Below, piece after piece: positions 28,064 to 36,455 of a DNA stretch of 54,930 nt. The notes under the pieces were generated by a model. It saw only the letters and a program-made list of their open reading frames with translations. It searched no databases and was not told the origin of the DNA. Location: NCBI GenBank assembly GCA_964602415.1, contig CAZRQL010000023.1, forward strand, positions 1 to 54,930. The letters are read 5' to 3'. The stretch's first letter is position 1, and each line of letters opens with the position of its first letter. The DNA comes from CAZRQL01 sp964602415 (GTDB taxonomy: Bacteria; Bacteroidota; Bacteroidia; Cytophagales; Flammeovirgaceae). The position numbers and the translations under genes are program-made.

Positions 28064-28585
28064 TCAAAAATTTTCACCGACTTCATTTTTTACCGCCTCC
28101 AGGACAGCAGCCGTAGGTTCTCGGTTTTCATTGATAACAATATCAAATATTTTTTTGGCCAGTTCGATAGCTGGCGCGTCTTTGTCCACAACTTGGGCGG
28201 CATAGTTAATAATGCCTATTACTTCTTCGGTGGCCGCTTTTACCCTGTCCCAGATATTTTGAGAAACATAAATCTGCTGTGAAATATTGTAACCATACTC
28301 CTCCCGAACCGACGCAATCAAGACTTGATGAAACTCTCTTGCCGTAAAAGCCGGATCGTTTAGCCTCATAATCAAAGCGTTGAGAGAAATTCGCTCCAAG
28401 TAAATCGCCAACCGTTCATAAGCCTGCAAACGCAAGGGCAACACTTCTTTACTTATTAAAGTCTTGGCCTTGAGCGATTCACTGCTCTGTTGCCCCGCCA
28501 AAAAGGCTTTGATAATAGAAAAAGAGCCATAGGCCACTATGGCAGCAGGTACGATAATTTTAAGCAACTCAAAAATTTCAAACAT
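28064..28585 (-). CDS. Bacteroidota-specific membrane-anchored protein, unknown function
   Basis: 173 residues from the ATG at 28585; an upstream in-frame TTG would overlap the promoter box. One N-terminal membrane helix (about 3-25) precedes a soluble helical domain. LPLRLQAYERLAIYLERI near 50 and REEYGYNISQQIYVSQNIWDRVK near 98 are shared with a widespread Bacteroidota family of unknown function (I recall it as DUF7935). No catalytic motif is visible. It is probably transcribed alone. Confidence 0.75.
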   Translation of the reverse strand: MFEIFELLKIIVPAAIVAYGSFSIIKAFLAGQQSSESLKAKTLISKEVLPLRLQAYERLAIYLERISLNALIMRLNDPAFTAREFHQVLIASVREEYGYNISQQIYVSQNIWDRVKAATEEVIGIINYAAQVVDKDAPAIELAKKIFDIVINENREPTAAVLEAVKNEVGENF

Positions 28586-28603
28586 CAGCAAGCTAATTTG
28601 GCA

Positions 28604-28611
28604 CAAAGGTA
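28604..28611 (-). promoter_or_regulatory. -7 promoter box TACCTTTG for the DUF7935-like gene
   Basis: CAAAGGTA on the plus strand reads TACCTTTG on the minus strand, 18 bp before the ATG. It decides the start in favour of 28585. Confidence 0.45.
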
Positions 28612-28674
28612 AAAGCCTACAATTTAGAACTCAGACAAAAGACCACAAAATGAAAATCTTTTCAAAAAATAAAT

Positions 28675-29553
28675 CTAATACGGAATTGAATCGGCGGTCT
28701 GAGAAGTAATATGAATCCTTCGGTTGGGATAGCTCAACGCAATGCCTTCTTTGTCAAAACGCGCCTTGATGTGCCGGTGCAAATCACAAAACACCACAAA
28801 AGCCGTAGGTGCATCTTTGCCCCAAACACTGATTCTCACCGTAATACCGGACTCATTGAAAAGAGTAGTCCGAATAATCACTTTAGGAACACCCGACTCA
28901 ATCTCCTCAGCGGTGCGGCGATCCAGATAATCAGTATGAGAACCTGCCACTTCCCTCAAAATCTCAATAGCCCTATCCAAATCTACATCAAACGGCAGAG
29001 ACAAAAATAAAAAACGACAAACCGCCTCATCTACAAGGGCATAATTAATAATTGTATTTTGCCCTATCACTGCGTTGGGTATGACAGCGCGGCAATTCTC
29101 ATAGTTGCGGATAACGGTGTGTCTCAGTGTAATATCCTCAACAACCCCTTCCACGTGATTTTCGACCTTTATCACATCACCCACCCTGAAAGGCCTAAAA
29201 ATCACCAAAAAAATACCGCTAATGATATTGCTGAAAGCCTGTTGAGAGGCAAAGCCCACTACGGCAGCAAAAATACCCGCACCCGCAAAAATGGTGAGTG
29301 CAATGGACTTAAACTGGGGGACTGTATTGGCTATAATGACCGCAACAATAGAGTAAACAATCAGCGTAGTGGCATTATTGAGGAATCGGTAGCGAGTCTG
29401 GTCTAAACGAATGGCTTGAGAAGACTCAAGTATGAACTTGCGATTGGCTACCCGTATGAGCCTCAAAGAGATATAGCCGCAAAAAATAACAAAAAGAGAA
29501 AAATACAAATACTCAAACTCAGATAACCATTCAAGAGTTGCTTGCAAATCCAT
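28675..29553 (-). CDS. MscS-family small-conductance mechanosensitive channel
   Basis: 292 residues with three membrane helices. The pore helix and following beta domain match MscS: AGAGIFAAVVGFASQQAFSNIISGI near 90-115, then FRPFRVGDVIKVENHVEGVVEDITLRHTVIRN and VIPNAVIGQNTIINY. MscS channels release solutes on sudden osmotic downshift. The gene starts 19 bp after pncA on the same strand, so the two may share a transcript. Confidence 0.9.
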   Translation of the reverse strand: MDLQATLEWLSEFEYLYFSLFVIFCGYISLRLIRVANRKFILESSQAIRLDQTRYRFLNNATTLIVYSIVAVIIANTVPQFKSIALTIFAGAGIFAAVVGFASQQAFSNIISGIFLVIFRPFRVGDVIKVENHVEGVVEDITLRHTVIRNYENCRAVIPNAVIGQNTIINYALVDEAVCRFLFLSLPFDVDLDRAIEILREVAGSHTDYLDRRTAEEIESGVPKVIIRTTLFNESGITVRISVWGKDAPTAFVVFCDLHRHIKARFDKEGIALSYPNRRIHITSQTADSIPY

Positions 29554-29572
29554 TATTTATATTGTTGGTTTG

Positions 29573-30181
29573 TTACAAAGATGATAAAATACCCACACCC
29601 GCCAAAGAAAGAGCCTCCAAAGCCTGTTGGGAGTCTTGAGGGTTCAGGTTCACCCCTGCACAGGCACTGCTGAGTACAAAAGTCTTAAAACCCTCATAGT
29701 GAGCATCCAAAGCCGTTGCTTTTACGCAGTAATCAGTCGCCAACCCGCATACATAGACTTGCTCAACGCTTTTATCTTTCAAATAGCCGCTCAAGCCTGT
29801 GCGCTTTAGTTTGCCGTTGTCAAAAAAGCCGCTGTAACTATCTATCTCGCTATCAACGCCTTTTCTGAAAACAGCCTCGAACCGCTTGCTGTCAAGCTCA
29901 TTTACAAACTCCGCACCATAACTCCCCGCTACGCAATGCACAGGCCAAAGCACCTGACTAAGCCCGTTCAAATCAATGACTTCTCCAATACTTCTACCTA
30001 TTTGATTGACAGCAAAACTTTTATGATTGGCAGGATGCCAGTCTTGTGTGGCTACCACCAAGTCAAAGTGAGACATCAACGCATTGACAATAGGCACAAT
30101 AGCTTTGCCCCCTGTTACTGCCAAGGCCCCGCCTTCCACAAAATCATTCTGCACATCAACCACAATCAACGCTTTCATCAA
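29573..30181 (-). CDS. pncA: Nicotinamidase
   Basis: A 202-residue isochorismatase-fold hydrolase that converts nicotinamide to nicotinate in NAD salvage. The catalytic triad is visible: Asp9 (VVDVQNDF), Lys107 (FRKGVD) and Cys152 (GLATDYCV). The metal site is Asp47, His49, His53 in QDWHPANH, and the WPVHC motif is at 79-83. Length and motif order are normal for bacterial PncA. The start follows a short gap from the tRNA-Ser terminator. Confidence 0.94.
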   Translation of the reverse strand: MMKALIVVDVQNDFVEGGALAVTGGKAIVPIVNALMSHFDLVVATQDWHPANHKSFAVNQIGRSIGEVIDLNGLSQVLWPVHCVAGSYGAEFVNELDSKRFEAVFRKGVDSEIDSYSGFFDNGKLKRTGLSGYLKDKSVEQVYVCGLATDYCVKATALDAHYEGFKTFVLSSACAGVNLNPQDSQQALEALSLAGVGILSSL

Positions 30182-30205
30182 AAGAAATAGTTTTTGTAAA
30201 GGTAT

Positions 30206-30235
30206 AAAAAAAGCACCTAAAAAAGGTGCTTTTTT
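30206..30235 (-). terminator. Intrinsic terminator after tRNA-Ser
   Basis: AAAAAAGCACC and GGTGCTTTTTT flank a 7-nt loop, giving a symmetric hairpin with T tracts on both strands. It sits directly after the tRNA 3' end on the minus strand. Confidence 0.85.
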
Positions 30236-30236
30236 G

Positions 30237-30321
30237 TAGAGAGAGAGGGATTCGAACCCCCGGACCGGTGAAGGTCAACGGTTTTCAAGACCGCCGCAAT
30301 CGACCACTCTGCCATCTCTCT
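30237..30321 (-). tRNA. tRNA-Ser (anticodon UGA)
   Basis: An 85-nt class II tRNA. Acceptor AGAGAGA pairs fully with TCTCTCT, with discriminator A. The anticodon loop CTTGAAA carries TGA. A long variable arm precedes the T-arm GGGGG-TTCGAAT-CCCTC. CCA is not encoded. Confidence 0.95.
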
Positions 30322-30332
30322 ATTTGGGAGCG

Positions 30333-30364
30333 CAAAGTTAAGATAACCCAATGGGTATTTCCAA
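30333..30364 (-). promoter_or_regulatory. Bacteroidota sigma-A promoter for tRNA-Ser
   Basis: On the minus strand TTG (30362-30364) and TAACTTTG (30333-30340) are 21 bp apart. The tRNA begins 12 bp after the -7 box. Confidence 0.7.
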
Positions 30365-30497
30365 ATTTTTTTTAAAAATTCATTTTGAAGTCAACCTTTA
30401 CAGCAGAATAGAAACTTTGCAAAATTTATATTCCTGTGTAAGCCACTGAGAAAACGAAAGTTATTTTTGAATCGTCTTATTAAAAATATTCATCCCA

Positions 30498-31196
30498 ATG
30501 TTCAAATCAAAACAGATTTTTGCCTTTGCTATGCTCATGGGCATCCTTTCTTGCAGCAAAGAAGGCTCACAACCCTACTGGGAAATTACCCTGCGCCTCA
30601 CTCACAAGGTTGGAAAAGAATTTTTGCAACTTCAAAATAAAAAATACCTCAACGCCAACGGCGATACCTTTACAGTAAACCAGTTTGACTACTATCTGAG
30701 TAATATCAAGTTGCTTTCTAAAAACACAAGCTATTCAATACCAAATAGTTATCATCTTATTAGAGTGCCCTCACAAAATCACATCGTAGAACTAAAACTA
30801 AAAAACATACCCAAGCACGAATACCAAGCATTGGAATTCGGACTGGGAGTAGACAGCATCGCCAACTCAAAAACCGACAAAATCGGGGATTTAGACCCCA
30901 ACAATCCAATGGCTTGGAATTGGCTAACAGGCTACAAATTTGTGAGATTGGAAGGTTTCCACTTCAAAAAAGATGGTACAAAGGGCGGAGTGGTTTTCCA
31001 CATCGGAACCAACCCCAACTACCGCACCATCTCGCTGCAAAAGCCTGTTTCAGACAGCAATACAATTGATATTGAGGTAGATATCGCCAAAATGTTTGAG
31101 GGCAAAAACCTAATTGATTTCAATAAAATCAACGAGGCCATGTTTGGCGAAGACGCAGAACTGATTGCCGAAAACTACGCCGCTATGTTTCGATAA
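30498..31196 (+). CDS. MbnP-like copper-binding-family lipoprotein
   Basis: 232 residues: a lipoprotein signal (FAMLMGILSC), then an MbnP-family domain with FDYYLSNIKLLS near 60, a LEFGLGVDSIAN segment near 113, GDLDPNNPMAWNWLTGYKFVRLEG near 133-156 and the FHIG motif near 172. MbnP proteins accompany the di-heme protein MbnH, which modifies a tryptophan to create a copper site. No MbnH-like peroxidase gene lies in the window. The metal role here is a family inference. Confidence 0.75.
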   Translation: MFKSKQIFAFAMLMGILSCSKEGSQPYWEITLRLTHKVGKEFLQLQNKKYLNANGDTFTVNQFDYYLSNIKLLSKNTSYSIPNSYHLIRVPSQNHIVELKLKNIPKHEYQALEFGLGVDSIANSKTDKIGDLDPNNPMAWNWLTGYKFVRLEGFHFKKDGTKGGVVFHIGTNPNYRTISLQKPVSDSNTIDIEVDIAKMFEGKNLIDFNKINEAMFGEDAELIAENYAAMFR

Positions 31197-32400
31197 CCTC
31201 GCCCAAAACCTGTCTGTACACACTTTTGTATCTCTGTATGCCTGTTTTCAAACCATAAAATTCCAAAGCACCTCTTCTGATATTTTCTTTGGGGATATTT
31301 TTAAGATTATCTATCTCCTGCCAAGCATCAAATCCCGCCAAATCATGTATCAATAAGCCACATTGGTATTTTTCAATAACGTAATCCGTATCGCCTACGC
31401 CCGCATTGCAGATAATGGGCAAGCCCATCGCCATCAACTCACCCTGCTTGGTAGGCGAACTGGCCTGCTTGGAAAAAGTAGGCAAAATGAAAAAAATAGC
31501 GGCATCCGCCTGAGTAAGATACGAAGGCACTTCCCTGCGAGTGGCTTTAAAAATACTAATTCTTTCTGAGTCAATTCCGTACTTTCTTGATACCGTGATA
31601 ATAGATAGAGGTTGTTCTTGGGTTACAAATAAAAATCTCGAATTGGGCTTAATTTTTAATAATTTAGCAAAAAACTGCATCATCTCATCCAGCATATACC
31701 ATGTGCCTATGGCTCCCAAATAGCAAATAACAAACTCATCAGGCGATTTTTTAAAGGGAATTTCGTCATTTTTTATGTTGCTATAATCAAATAACTCAGT
31801 ATCTACACAACAAGGAATCACCTCAACAGGGGCATATTTTGGAGAGTCAGGCCATGAACAGATGATATTTTTTGCTTTATGAGTAAGGGTTATGGTATAA
31901 TCAGCATTTTTTAAAAACTCTTGCTCTTTTCTTTTAAAATAATGATAAATTAAATTAAAAATAGGGTTTCTAATATTCCAAATCTTACCATCTATACGCT
32001 CATCTGCCCAAAAACCACGCATATCAAATATAAAACGAAGGCCGTATTTTTTTTTGAGATACATCCCAACCAAAGCCGTGATATAGCTTCGGCAGTGAAC
32101 AATGCTAAATTTATGCTCTTTTTGTAATTTGTTTGACAATTTGCGCAATAATACAATATCTTTAATTGTTGATAAAACAGGTGGTTTTTTGGTGTAAGAT
32201 AAAGGATGCCAATTTATGACGGCGGACTTTAATAGCTCAGAAACAAACAAAAAATCAGGGCTACCACAGTTTTTTTTTTCAAAACTCACCAAATGAATCT
32301 CATACCCTTCTTTTGTCAACCCTGCCAAATAAGGAATCACCTGGGACTGACCCAAAGGATCTGTCATACCATCATAAGATAAATATAATACTTTTGTCAT
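31183..32400 (-). CDS. Glycosyltransferase family 4 (GT-B fold)
   Basis: 405 residues. The N-terminal GT-B half opens with LYLSYDGMTDPLGQSQVIPYLAGL, a common start among GT4 enzymes. The donor half has ISIFKATRREVPSYLTQADAAIFF and the EX7E-like SPTKQGELMAMGLPIICNAGVGDT around 325-348. It probably adds one sugar to a lipid-linked oligosaccharide at the inner membrane. It is the last gene of the eight-gene polysaccharide operon, 1 bp after the amidotransferase stop. Donor and acceptor sugars cannot be assigned. It ends 14 bp inside the convergent MbnP-like gene. Confidence 0.88.
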   Translation of the reverse strand: MTKVLYLSYDGMTDPLGQSQVIPYLAGLTKEGYEIHLVSFEKKNCGSPDFLFVSELLKSAVINWHPLSYTKKPPVLSTIKDIVLLRKLSNKLQKEHKFSIVHCRSYITALVGMYLKKKYGLRFIFDMRGFWADERIDGKIWNIRNPIFNLIYHYFKRKEQEFLKNADYTITLTHKAKNIICSWPDSPKYAPVEVIPCCVDTELFDYSNIKNDEIPFKKSPDEFVICYLGAIGTWYMLDEMMQFFAKLLKIKPNSRFLFVTQEQPLSIITVSRKYGIDSERISIFKATRREVPSYLTQADAAIFFILPTFSKQASSPTKQGELMAMGLPIICNAGVGDTDYVIEKYQCGLLIHDLAGFDAWQEIDNLKNIPKENIRRGALEFYGLKTGIQRYKSVYRQVLGEVIET

Positions 32401-32401
32401 C

Positions 32402-33520
32402 CTATTTTTGGGGGAATAAACGTCTGTAAATTCTATAAATAAATTCTAATCTGTCTTTCTCATTTTGATAAAAATAATACCATTTTGGTTCATCTGATTC
32501 AATTTTTTGGTATTCTTCCTTAGTGATACCAAATTTTTTAATCATGTACTCTTTATCGCTTTCTATTTTATCGGCATCGTAAGGCAATTTTTCGAGTTCC
32601 TCCAGTGCCTGTTCGCGTGTAACTTCACCAGTGCAAATCTGGGTGGACAAAGTAGCTTTCCGATAGTCTATTTTGAATTTGACGGGCAAAAAATAACTAT
32701 GCAAAAAAGCCGTAATTTTAGATTCAAAATGTTTGCCTCCATAGTACTTCCAGCCAAGTTCTGTTTCTAAGAGCTTCATAGCCTCTTTTTTGTTGTAGGG
32801 CACGTAATTGAGGATGTAGATTATTCTAATCCCTTTTATCAATTTATAGTATGCCTCTTGTTGGTATCCAAATAAAGGAAAACCTTTCAAAGATGCTTTA
32901 CCAAATTTTTTGTGGATATCTCTCAGATAAGTAACATCTTTGGCATTGTAGTGCCAAATTTTGGGTAAAATTCCTTCTGTTGCATAATTACCGCCACTTA
33001 AAACGTATTTCACACCGTATTTGGCAGCTACTTGATGCAATGCACCGGGTATGGCAATATCGGTGGGAGTCTCTATCTCAGGTACAGAAGCGCGCAAAAA
33101 AGAGAGTTGCAAATCCTTAAACTGTTCCCAGTTCAGCACATAGCTTTCGTAGTCAAAGCCCAAAATAGAGGCTATATTTTTAATATTTCTGACCGAAACT
33201 TCAGAATTCCAACCATTGTCCAGATGAACGCAAAGAACCCGCAAATCATGATTTTTGGCTATGTAGGCCGCATAACTGCTGTCAATACCTCCACTAACAC
33301 CCAACACACAGTCATATTTTTTACCTCTTCCTGATTTTTTAATTTTTTCTACTATCTCAAGAAGTTTTTTATCGCTTTCTTCGCCTTTATAGGTGTAGTT
33401 AGATGTTTTTTCAATGTATTCTGTACAATGATTGCAAAAACCATTTTCATCAAATGTAATTTCAGGATCACTTGTATCCATAACGCACCGGTTGCATTGC
33501 CTGTAATCTTTATTCTTCAT
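32402..33520 (-). CDS. wbpG: WbpG-type N-acetyl sugar amidotransferase
   Basis: A 372-residue PP-loop ATP pyrophosphatase-type amidotransferase. The N-terminus has two CxxC pairs (CNRCVMD and CNHC) typical of the family, then the PP-loop GVSGGIDSSYAAY near 84. With HisH- and HisF-type subunits, which deliver ammonia, it converts an acetamido group on a diacetamido-uronic acid to an acetamidino group, as in P. aeruginosa O5 antigen. Both partners are encoded immediately upstream and hisF overlaps by 11 bp. The exact sugar product is inferred from the neighbours. Confidence 0.88.
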   Translation of the reverse strand: MKNKDYRQCNRCVMDTSDPEITFDENGFCNHCTEYIEKTSNYTYKGEESDKKLLEIVEKIKKSGRGKKYDCVLGVSGGIDSSYAAYIAKNHDLRVLCVHLDNGWNSEVSVRNIKNIASILGFDYESYVLNWEQFKDLQLSFLRASVPEIETPTDIAIPGALHQVAAKYGVKYVLSGGNYATEGILPKIWHYNAKDVTYLRDIHKKFGKASLKGFPLFGYQQEAYYKLIKGIRIIYILNYVPYNKKEAMKLLETELGWKYYGGKHFESKITAFLHSYFLPVKFKIDYRKATLSTQICTGEVTREQALEELEKLPYDADKIESDKEYMIKKFGITKEEYQKIESDEPKWYYFYQNEKDRLEFIYRIYRRLFPQK

Positions 33521-34277
33521 AAAATAAATTCTTTATTTGTTCTTTATTGGGATAATTAATTAATACGCCTCTGTTTATTCCATGATAGACAAATAAACTG
33601 CCCGCAGCCAAGCCACTGACTCCGCATTCAGTATAAACCCGCTTCAAATCTTCAAGCGATCCAGCCCCCCCCAAAGCAATGACAGGAATGGTCAAAGATT
33701 GAGCTATACTTTTAATAAATTCAAAGTCATATCCTTGCATTTGGCCATCTCTATCAACAGACTGTAAAATCAATTCGCCCGCTCCTTTTTCCTGCATCAG
33801 TTCGGCAAATTCTTTTGGTACATATTGAGGAATTTTTTTTTGTCCACGGTATAAAATTTGCGTGCCACCAAAAAACTTTTTCTTACAATCAATACAAACA
33901 CAAATTGTGGAAGAGCCAAACTCATCCGATGCCTGTTTGATAAAATCAGGATTTTCCAAAGCAGCGGTATTGATGATAACCTTCTCCGCGCCCGCTGCAA
34001 TAACAGAACGTATATCTGCAAGCGTACGGATACCTCCGCCAACTGCAAAAGGCATATTGGCCTCTTCCCCTACATTGCGAACAAAGTCTATGGAAATAAG
34101 CCTTTTTTGTTGGGTAGCCAAAATATCCAAAAAAACAAGCTCGTCAGCCCAGCAATCGTTGAATATTTTAACGGCATTGATGGGATCACCAATATAATGA
34201 TAATCCTTAAATCTTTTGGATTTGACTAATCCTTGCCCCTTAAGAAGCAAAACAGGAATAATTCTTGGTCTGAACAA
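33510..34277 (-). CDS. hisF2: HisF-type cyclase subunit acting with WbpG
   Basis: A 255-residue TIM barrel of the HisF family (MFRPRIIPVLLLKGQGLVKSKRFKDYHYIGDP, FAVGGGIRTLADIRSVIAAGAEKVIINTAA, SVDRDGQMQGYD, GGAGSLEDLKRV). Its place beside wbpG and hisH inside a surface-sugar operon, with no other his genes, points to the amidotransferase role rather than histidine synthesis. The FKDYHYIGDP segment is typical of this paralogous branch, whereas histidine-pathway HisF has a different loop there. Confidence 0.88.
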   Translation of the reverse strand: MFRPRIIPVLLLKGQGLVKSKRFKDYHYIGDPINAVKIFNDCWADELVFLDILATQQKRLISIDFVRNVGEEANMPFAVGGGIRTLADIRSVIAAGAEKVIINTAALENPDFIKQASDEFGSSTICVCIDCKKKFFGGTQILYRGQKKIPQYVPKEFAELMQEKGAGELILQSVDRDGQMQGYDFEFIKSIAQSLTIPVIALGGAGSLEDLKRVYTECGVSGLAAGSLFVYHGINRGVLINYPNKEQIKNLFYEE

Positions 34278-34295
34278 GTAAGAATCAATTTAATT

Positions 34296-34916
34296 TTAAA
34301 TTAAAATAAAGTTTTTAAGTAATTGCTCGCCAAAGACATGACTTTTTTCAGGGTGGTACTGTACTCCAAAGATATTATCTTTTTCTACAGCAGAAACAAA
34401 TTTATAGTCGTACTCGCTTATATTAAGCACATCTATTTGTTGATTGCATACAAAATGATAAGAATGTACAAAATAAAACTCCGAGTTATCGGGTATTTCC
34501 TTCATTAAAAGGCTATTTTTTTGTATAGATACCTGATTCCAACCTACATGAGGGACTTTATATTTAATCGTGTTGTTTACATTAAATTTCTGGACTTTGG
34601 CATCAAACCAGCCTAAACCGGCTGCATTTCCCTCTTCGCTTTCCAATGCCATGAGTTGCATACCTAAACATATACCCAAAATAGGCTTTTTGTGCACCAA
34701 AACAACTTCATTTAGTGCATCTTGATACTTCATCTTAATAAGATTATTCATTGCTTTACCAAAATGCCCGACACCGGGCAAAATGATTTTATCGGCTTTT
34801 TGTAGATCAATATATGAATCAGAAATTATCGAATTTATTTTAAAATTAGATAATTTTTTACTTAGGGAATGTATATTTCCCATTCCATAGTCCAAAATCA
34901 ATATTTTTTGACTCAT
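34296..34916 (-). CDS. hisH2: HisH-type glutamine amidotransferase subunit acting with WbpG
   Basis: 206 residues from the ATG at 34916, 2 bp after the oxidoreductase stop; a longer in-frame start would lie inside that gene. Class I glutaminase motifs: start ILILDYGMGNIHSLSKKL, oxyanion region LPGVGHFGKAM, nucleophile Cys in ILGICLGMQLM near 82, and His-Glu in GVQYHPEKSH near the end. It releases ammonia from glutamine and channels it through the HisF-like barrel to WbpG. Confidence 0.9.
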   Translation of the reverse strand: MSQKILILDYGMGNIHSLSKKLSNFKINSIISDSYIDLQKADKIILPGVGHFGKAMNNLIKMKYQDALNEVVLVHKKPILGICLGMQLMALESEEGNAAGLGWFDAKVQKFNVNNTIKYKVPHVGWNQVSIQKNSLLMKEIPDNSEFYFVHSYHFVCNQQIDVLNISEYDYKFVSAVEKDNIFGVQYHPEKSHVFGEQLLKNFILI

Positions 34917-34917
34917 A

Positions 34918-35883
34918 TCATTTCTCGAAGGGATGTTTTGAAAGAGGCAGACGCAGATAAGGGTGATAATCTCCTGTGAGAGGCGATAAACCAGCATTCC
35001 TTATTTGATGTGCCAATTCGATTGAGTCAATTACTTCAGTTAAACCAAATCCTCTGCCATCCAAAATTTCTTGATAGCTTTTGGTGTGCAAATCAGTAAA
35101 TCCATCGCTAAATTCATACTCTTTATTTTCTATCAAAAGAGAGCGAAAGGTTCTTTTGCCACTATTTTTGACTTCTTCAGGAAGGGTATCGCTGTTGATG
35201 CTCAAAAACCATCTGATTGCGGCTTTTTCCAATTCCAAATATCCCCCTGCCCTATCATGCGTATGAACGTGAACTTTACTGCTTTTAACCTTGCCAAATA
35301 TCCATATAAGCATATCAAAAAAATGAATACCAATATTGGTGGCTATGCCGCCGGATTTGGTTACGTCGCCTTTCCAACTGGTATAATACCAGTTTCCCCT
35401 CGAAGTAATATAGGTGATGGTAATATCAAATATTTTATCCGGTGGTGAATTTTCTATTTCTTTCTTTAAAGATAAAATACTTTCGTGCAATCTCAACTGA
35501 AGTATGTTGTAAACCTTTTTGCCTGTTTGTTTTTCAATTTCTATCAATGAATCAATATTCCAAGGATTCAGAACCAAGGGCTTTTCACAAATAACATCGG
35601 CCTGATTGCGAAGCCCAAATCTAATATGAGAATCGTGTAAATAATTTGGTGAGCAAATCGATAAATAATCAATTTTTTTGTCTATATGCGCCAGTTTTGA
35701 AATATGCCTGTCAAATCTTTCAAATTCGGTAAAAAAATCTGCGTTGGGAAAATAACTATCCAAAACACCTACCGAATCAAACTTGTCCAAGGCAGCCACT
35801 AATTCATTGCCTGTTTCTTTGATGGCTTTCATGTGTCTGGGTGCGATGTAGCCCGATGCACCTATTAAAGCAAATTTTTTCAT
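34918..35883 (-). CDS. wbpB: WbpB-type UDP-GlcNAc uronate 3-oxidase (Gfo/Idh/MocA family)
   Basis: A 321-residue NAD-dependent oxidoreductase. The Rossmann start ALIGASGYIAPRHMKAIKETG, ICSPNYLHDSHI near 75 and CEKPLVLNPWNID near 98 are typical of WbpB/WlbA. The enzyme oxidizes C3 of UDP-N-acetylglucosaminuronate so that the WbpE-type aminotransferase can add an amino group. Start and stop overlap the neighbouring acetyltransferase by 4 bp. The dehydrogenase that makes the uronate (WbpA) is not in the window. Confidence 0.88.
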   Translation of the reverse strand: MKKFALIGASGYIAPRHMKAIKETGNELVAALDKFDSVGVLDSYFPNADFFTEFERFDRHISKLAHIDKKIDYLSICSPNYLHDSHIRFGLRNQADVICEKPLVLNPWNIDSLIEIEKQTGKKVYNILQLRLHESILSLKKEIENSPPDKIFDITITYITSRGNWYYTSWKGDVTKSGGIATNIGIHFFDMLIWIFGKVKSSKVHVHTHDRAGGYLELEKAAIRWFLSINSDTLPEEVKNSGKRTFRSLLIENKEYEFSDGFTDLHTKSYQEILDGRGFGLTEVIDSIELAHQIRNAGLSPLTGDYHPYLRLPLSKHPFEK

Positions 35884-36455
35884 GATAGTTTGGTAACAAG
35901 ATTATTTTCTAAATGATAAATTTCGCCGGTAGTTGGGCAAGTAGCCAATAAAGAATCGTTAAATATAAGTTTTTGTCCGTTTTCGCTCATCCAACCTATT
36001 TGGCGAGAGGGATTGCCCACCACCAAAGCATAATCAGGTACATCTCTAATCACGACCGCGCCTGCTCCCACAAAGGCATATTTGCCTATCGTATTGCCAC
36101 ACACTATCGTGGCATTTGCACCAATAGAAGCCCCTTTTTTAACCAACGTTTGCATATATTCGTCCTTTCTGCTGACCCCGCTTCTGGGATTGAATACATT
36201 GGTAAACACCATAGAAGGGCCTAAAAAGACATCATCTTCACAAATAACGCCGGTATAAACAGAAACATTATTTTGAATTTTAACATTGTTGCCAATAATT
36301 ACCTGAGGGGATATAACAACGTTTTGGCCTATATTGCAATTTTCACCTATGCTGCAATTGGGCATAATATGGCAGAAATGCCAAATTTTTGTCCCTTTGC
36401 CTATTGTGCAGCCCTCATCAACATAAGAAGACTCATGTACAAAAAAATCCGCCAT
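35880..36455 (-). CDS. wbpD: WbpD-type acyltransferase (left-handed beta-helix)
   Basis: 191 residues made almost wholly of hexapeptide repeats (IGKGTKIWHFCHIMPNCSIG, IGQNVVISPQVIIGNNVKIQ, GANATIVCGNTIG). The match is to WbpD/WlbB N-acetyltransferases, which acetylate the 3-amino group of UDP-GlcNAc3NA to give the diacetamido sugar. TNVFNPRSGVSRKDEY near 85 is a family-specific insertion. It shares one base with the aminotransferase stop (TAATG) and overlaps the oxidoreductase start by 4 bp. Confidence 0.9.
   Translation of the reverse strand: MADFFVHESSYVDEGCTIGKGTKIWHFCHIMPNCSIGENCNIGQNVVISPQVIIGNNVKIQNNVSVYTGVICEDDVFLGPSMVFTNVFNPRSGVSRKDEYMQTLVKKGASIGANATIVCGNTIGKYAFVGAGAVVIRDVPDYALVVGNPSRQIGWMSENGQKLIFNDSLLATCPTTGEIYHLENNLVTKLS

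Noticed and set aside
33510..34916. Histidine biosynthesis genes hisF and hisH
   Set aside because: No other his genes are present, and both are coupled to wbpG inside a surface-sugar operon, so the paralogous amidotransferase role is preferred.
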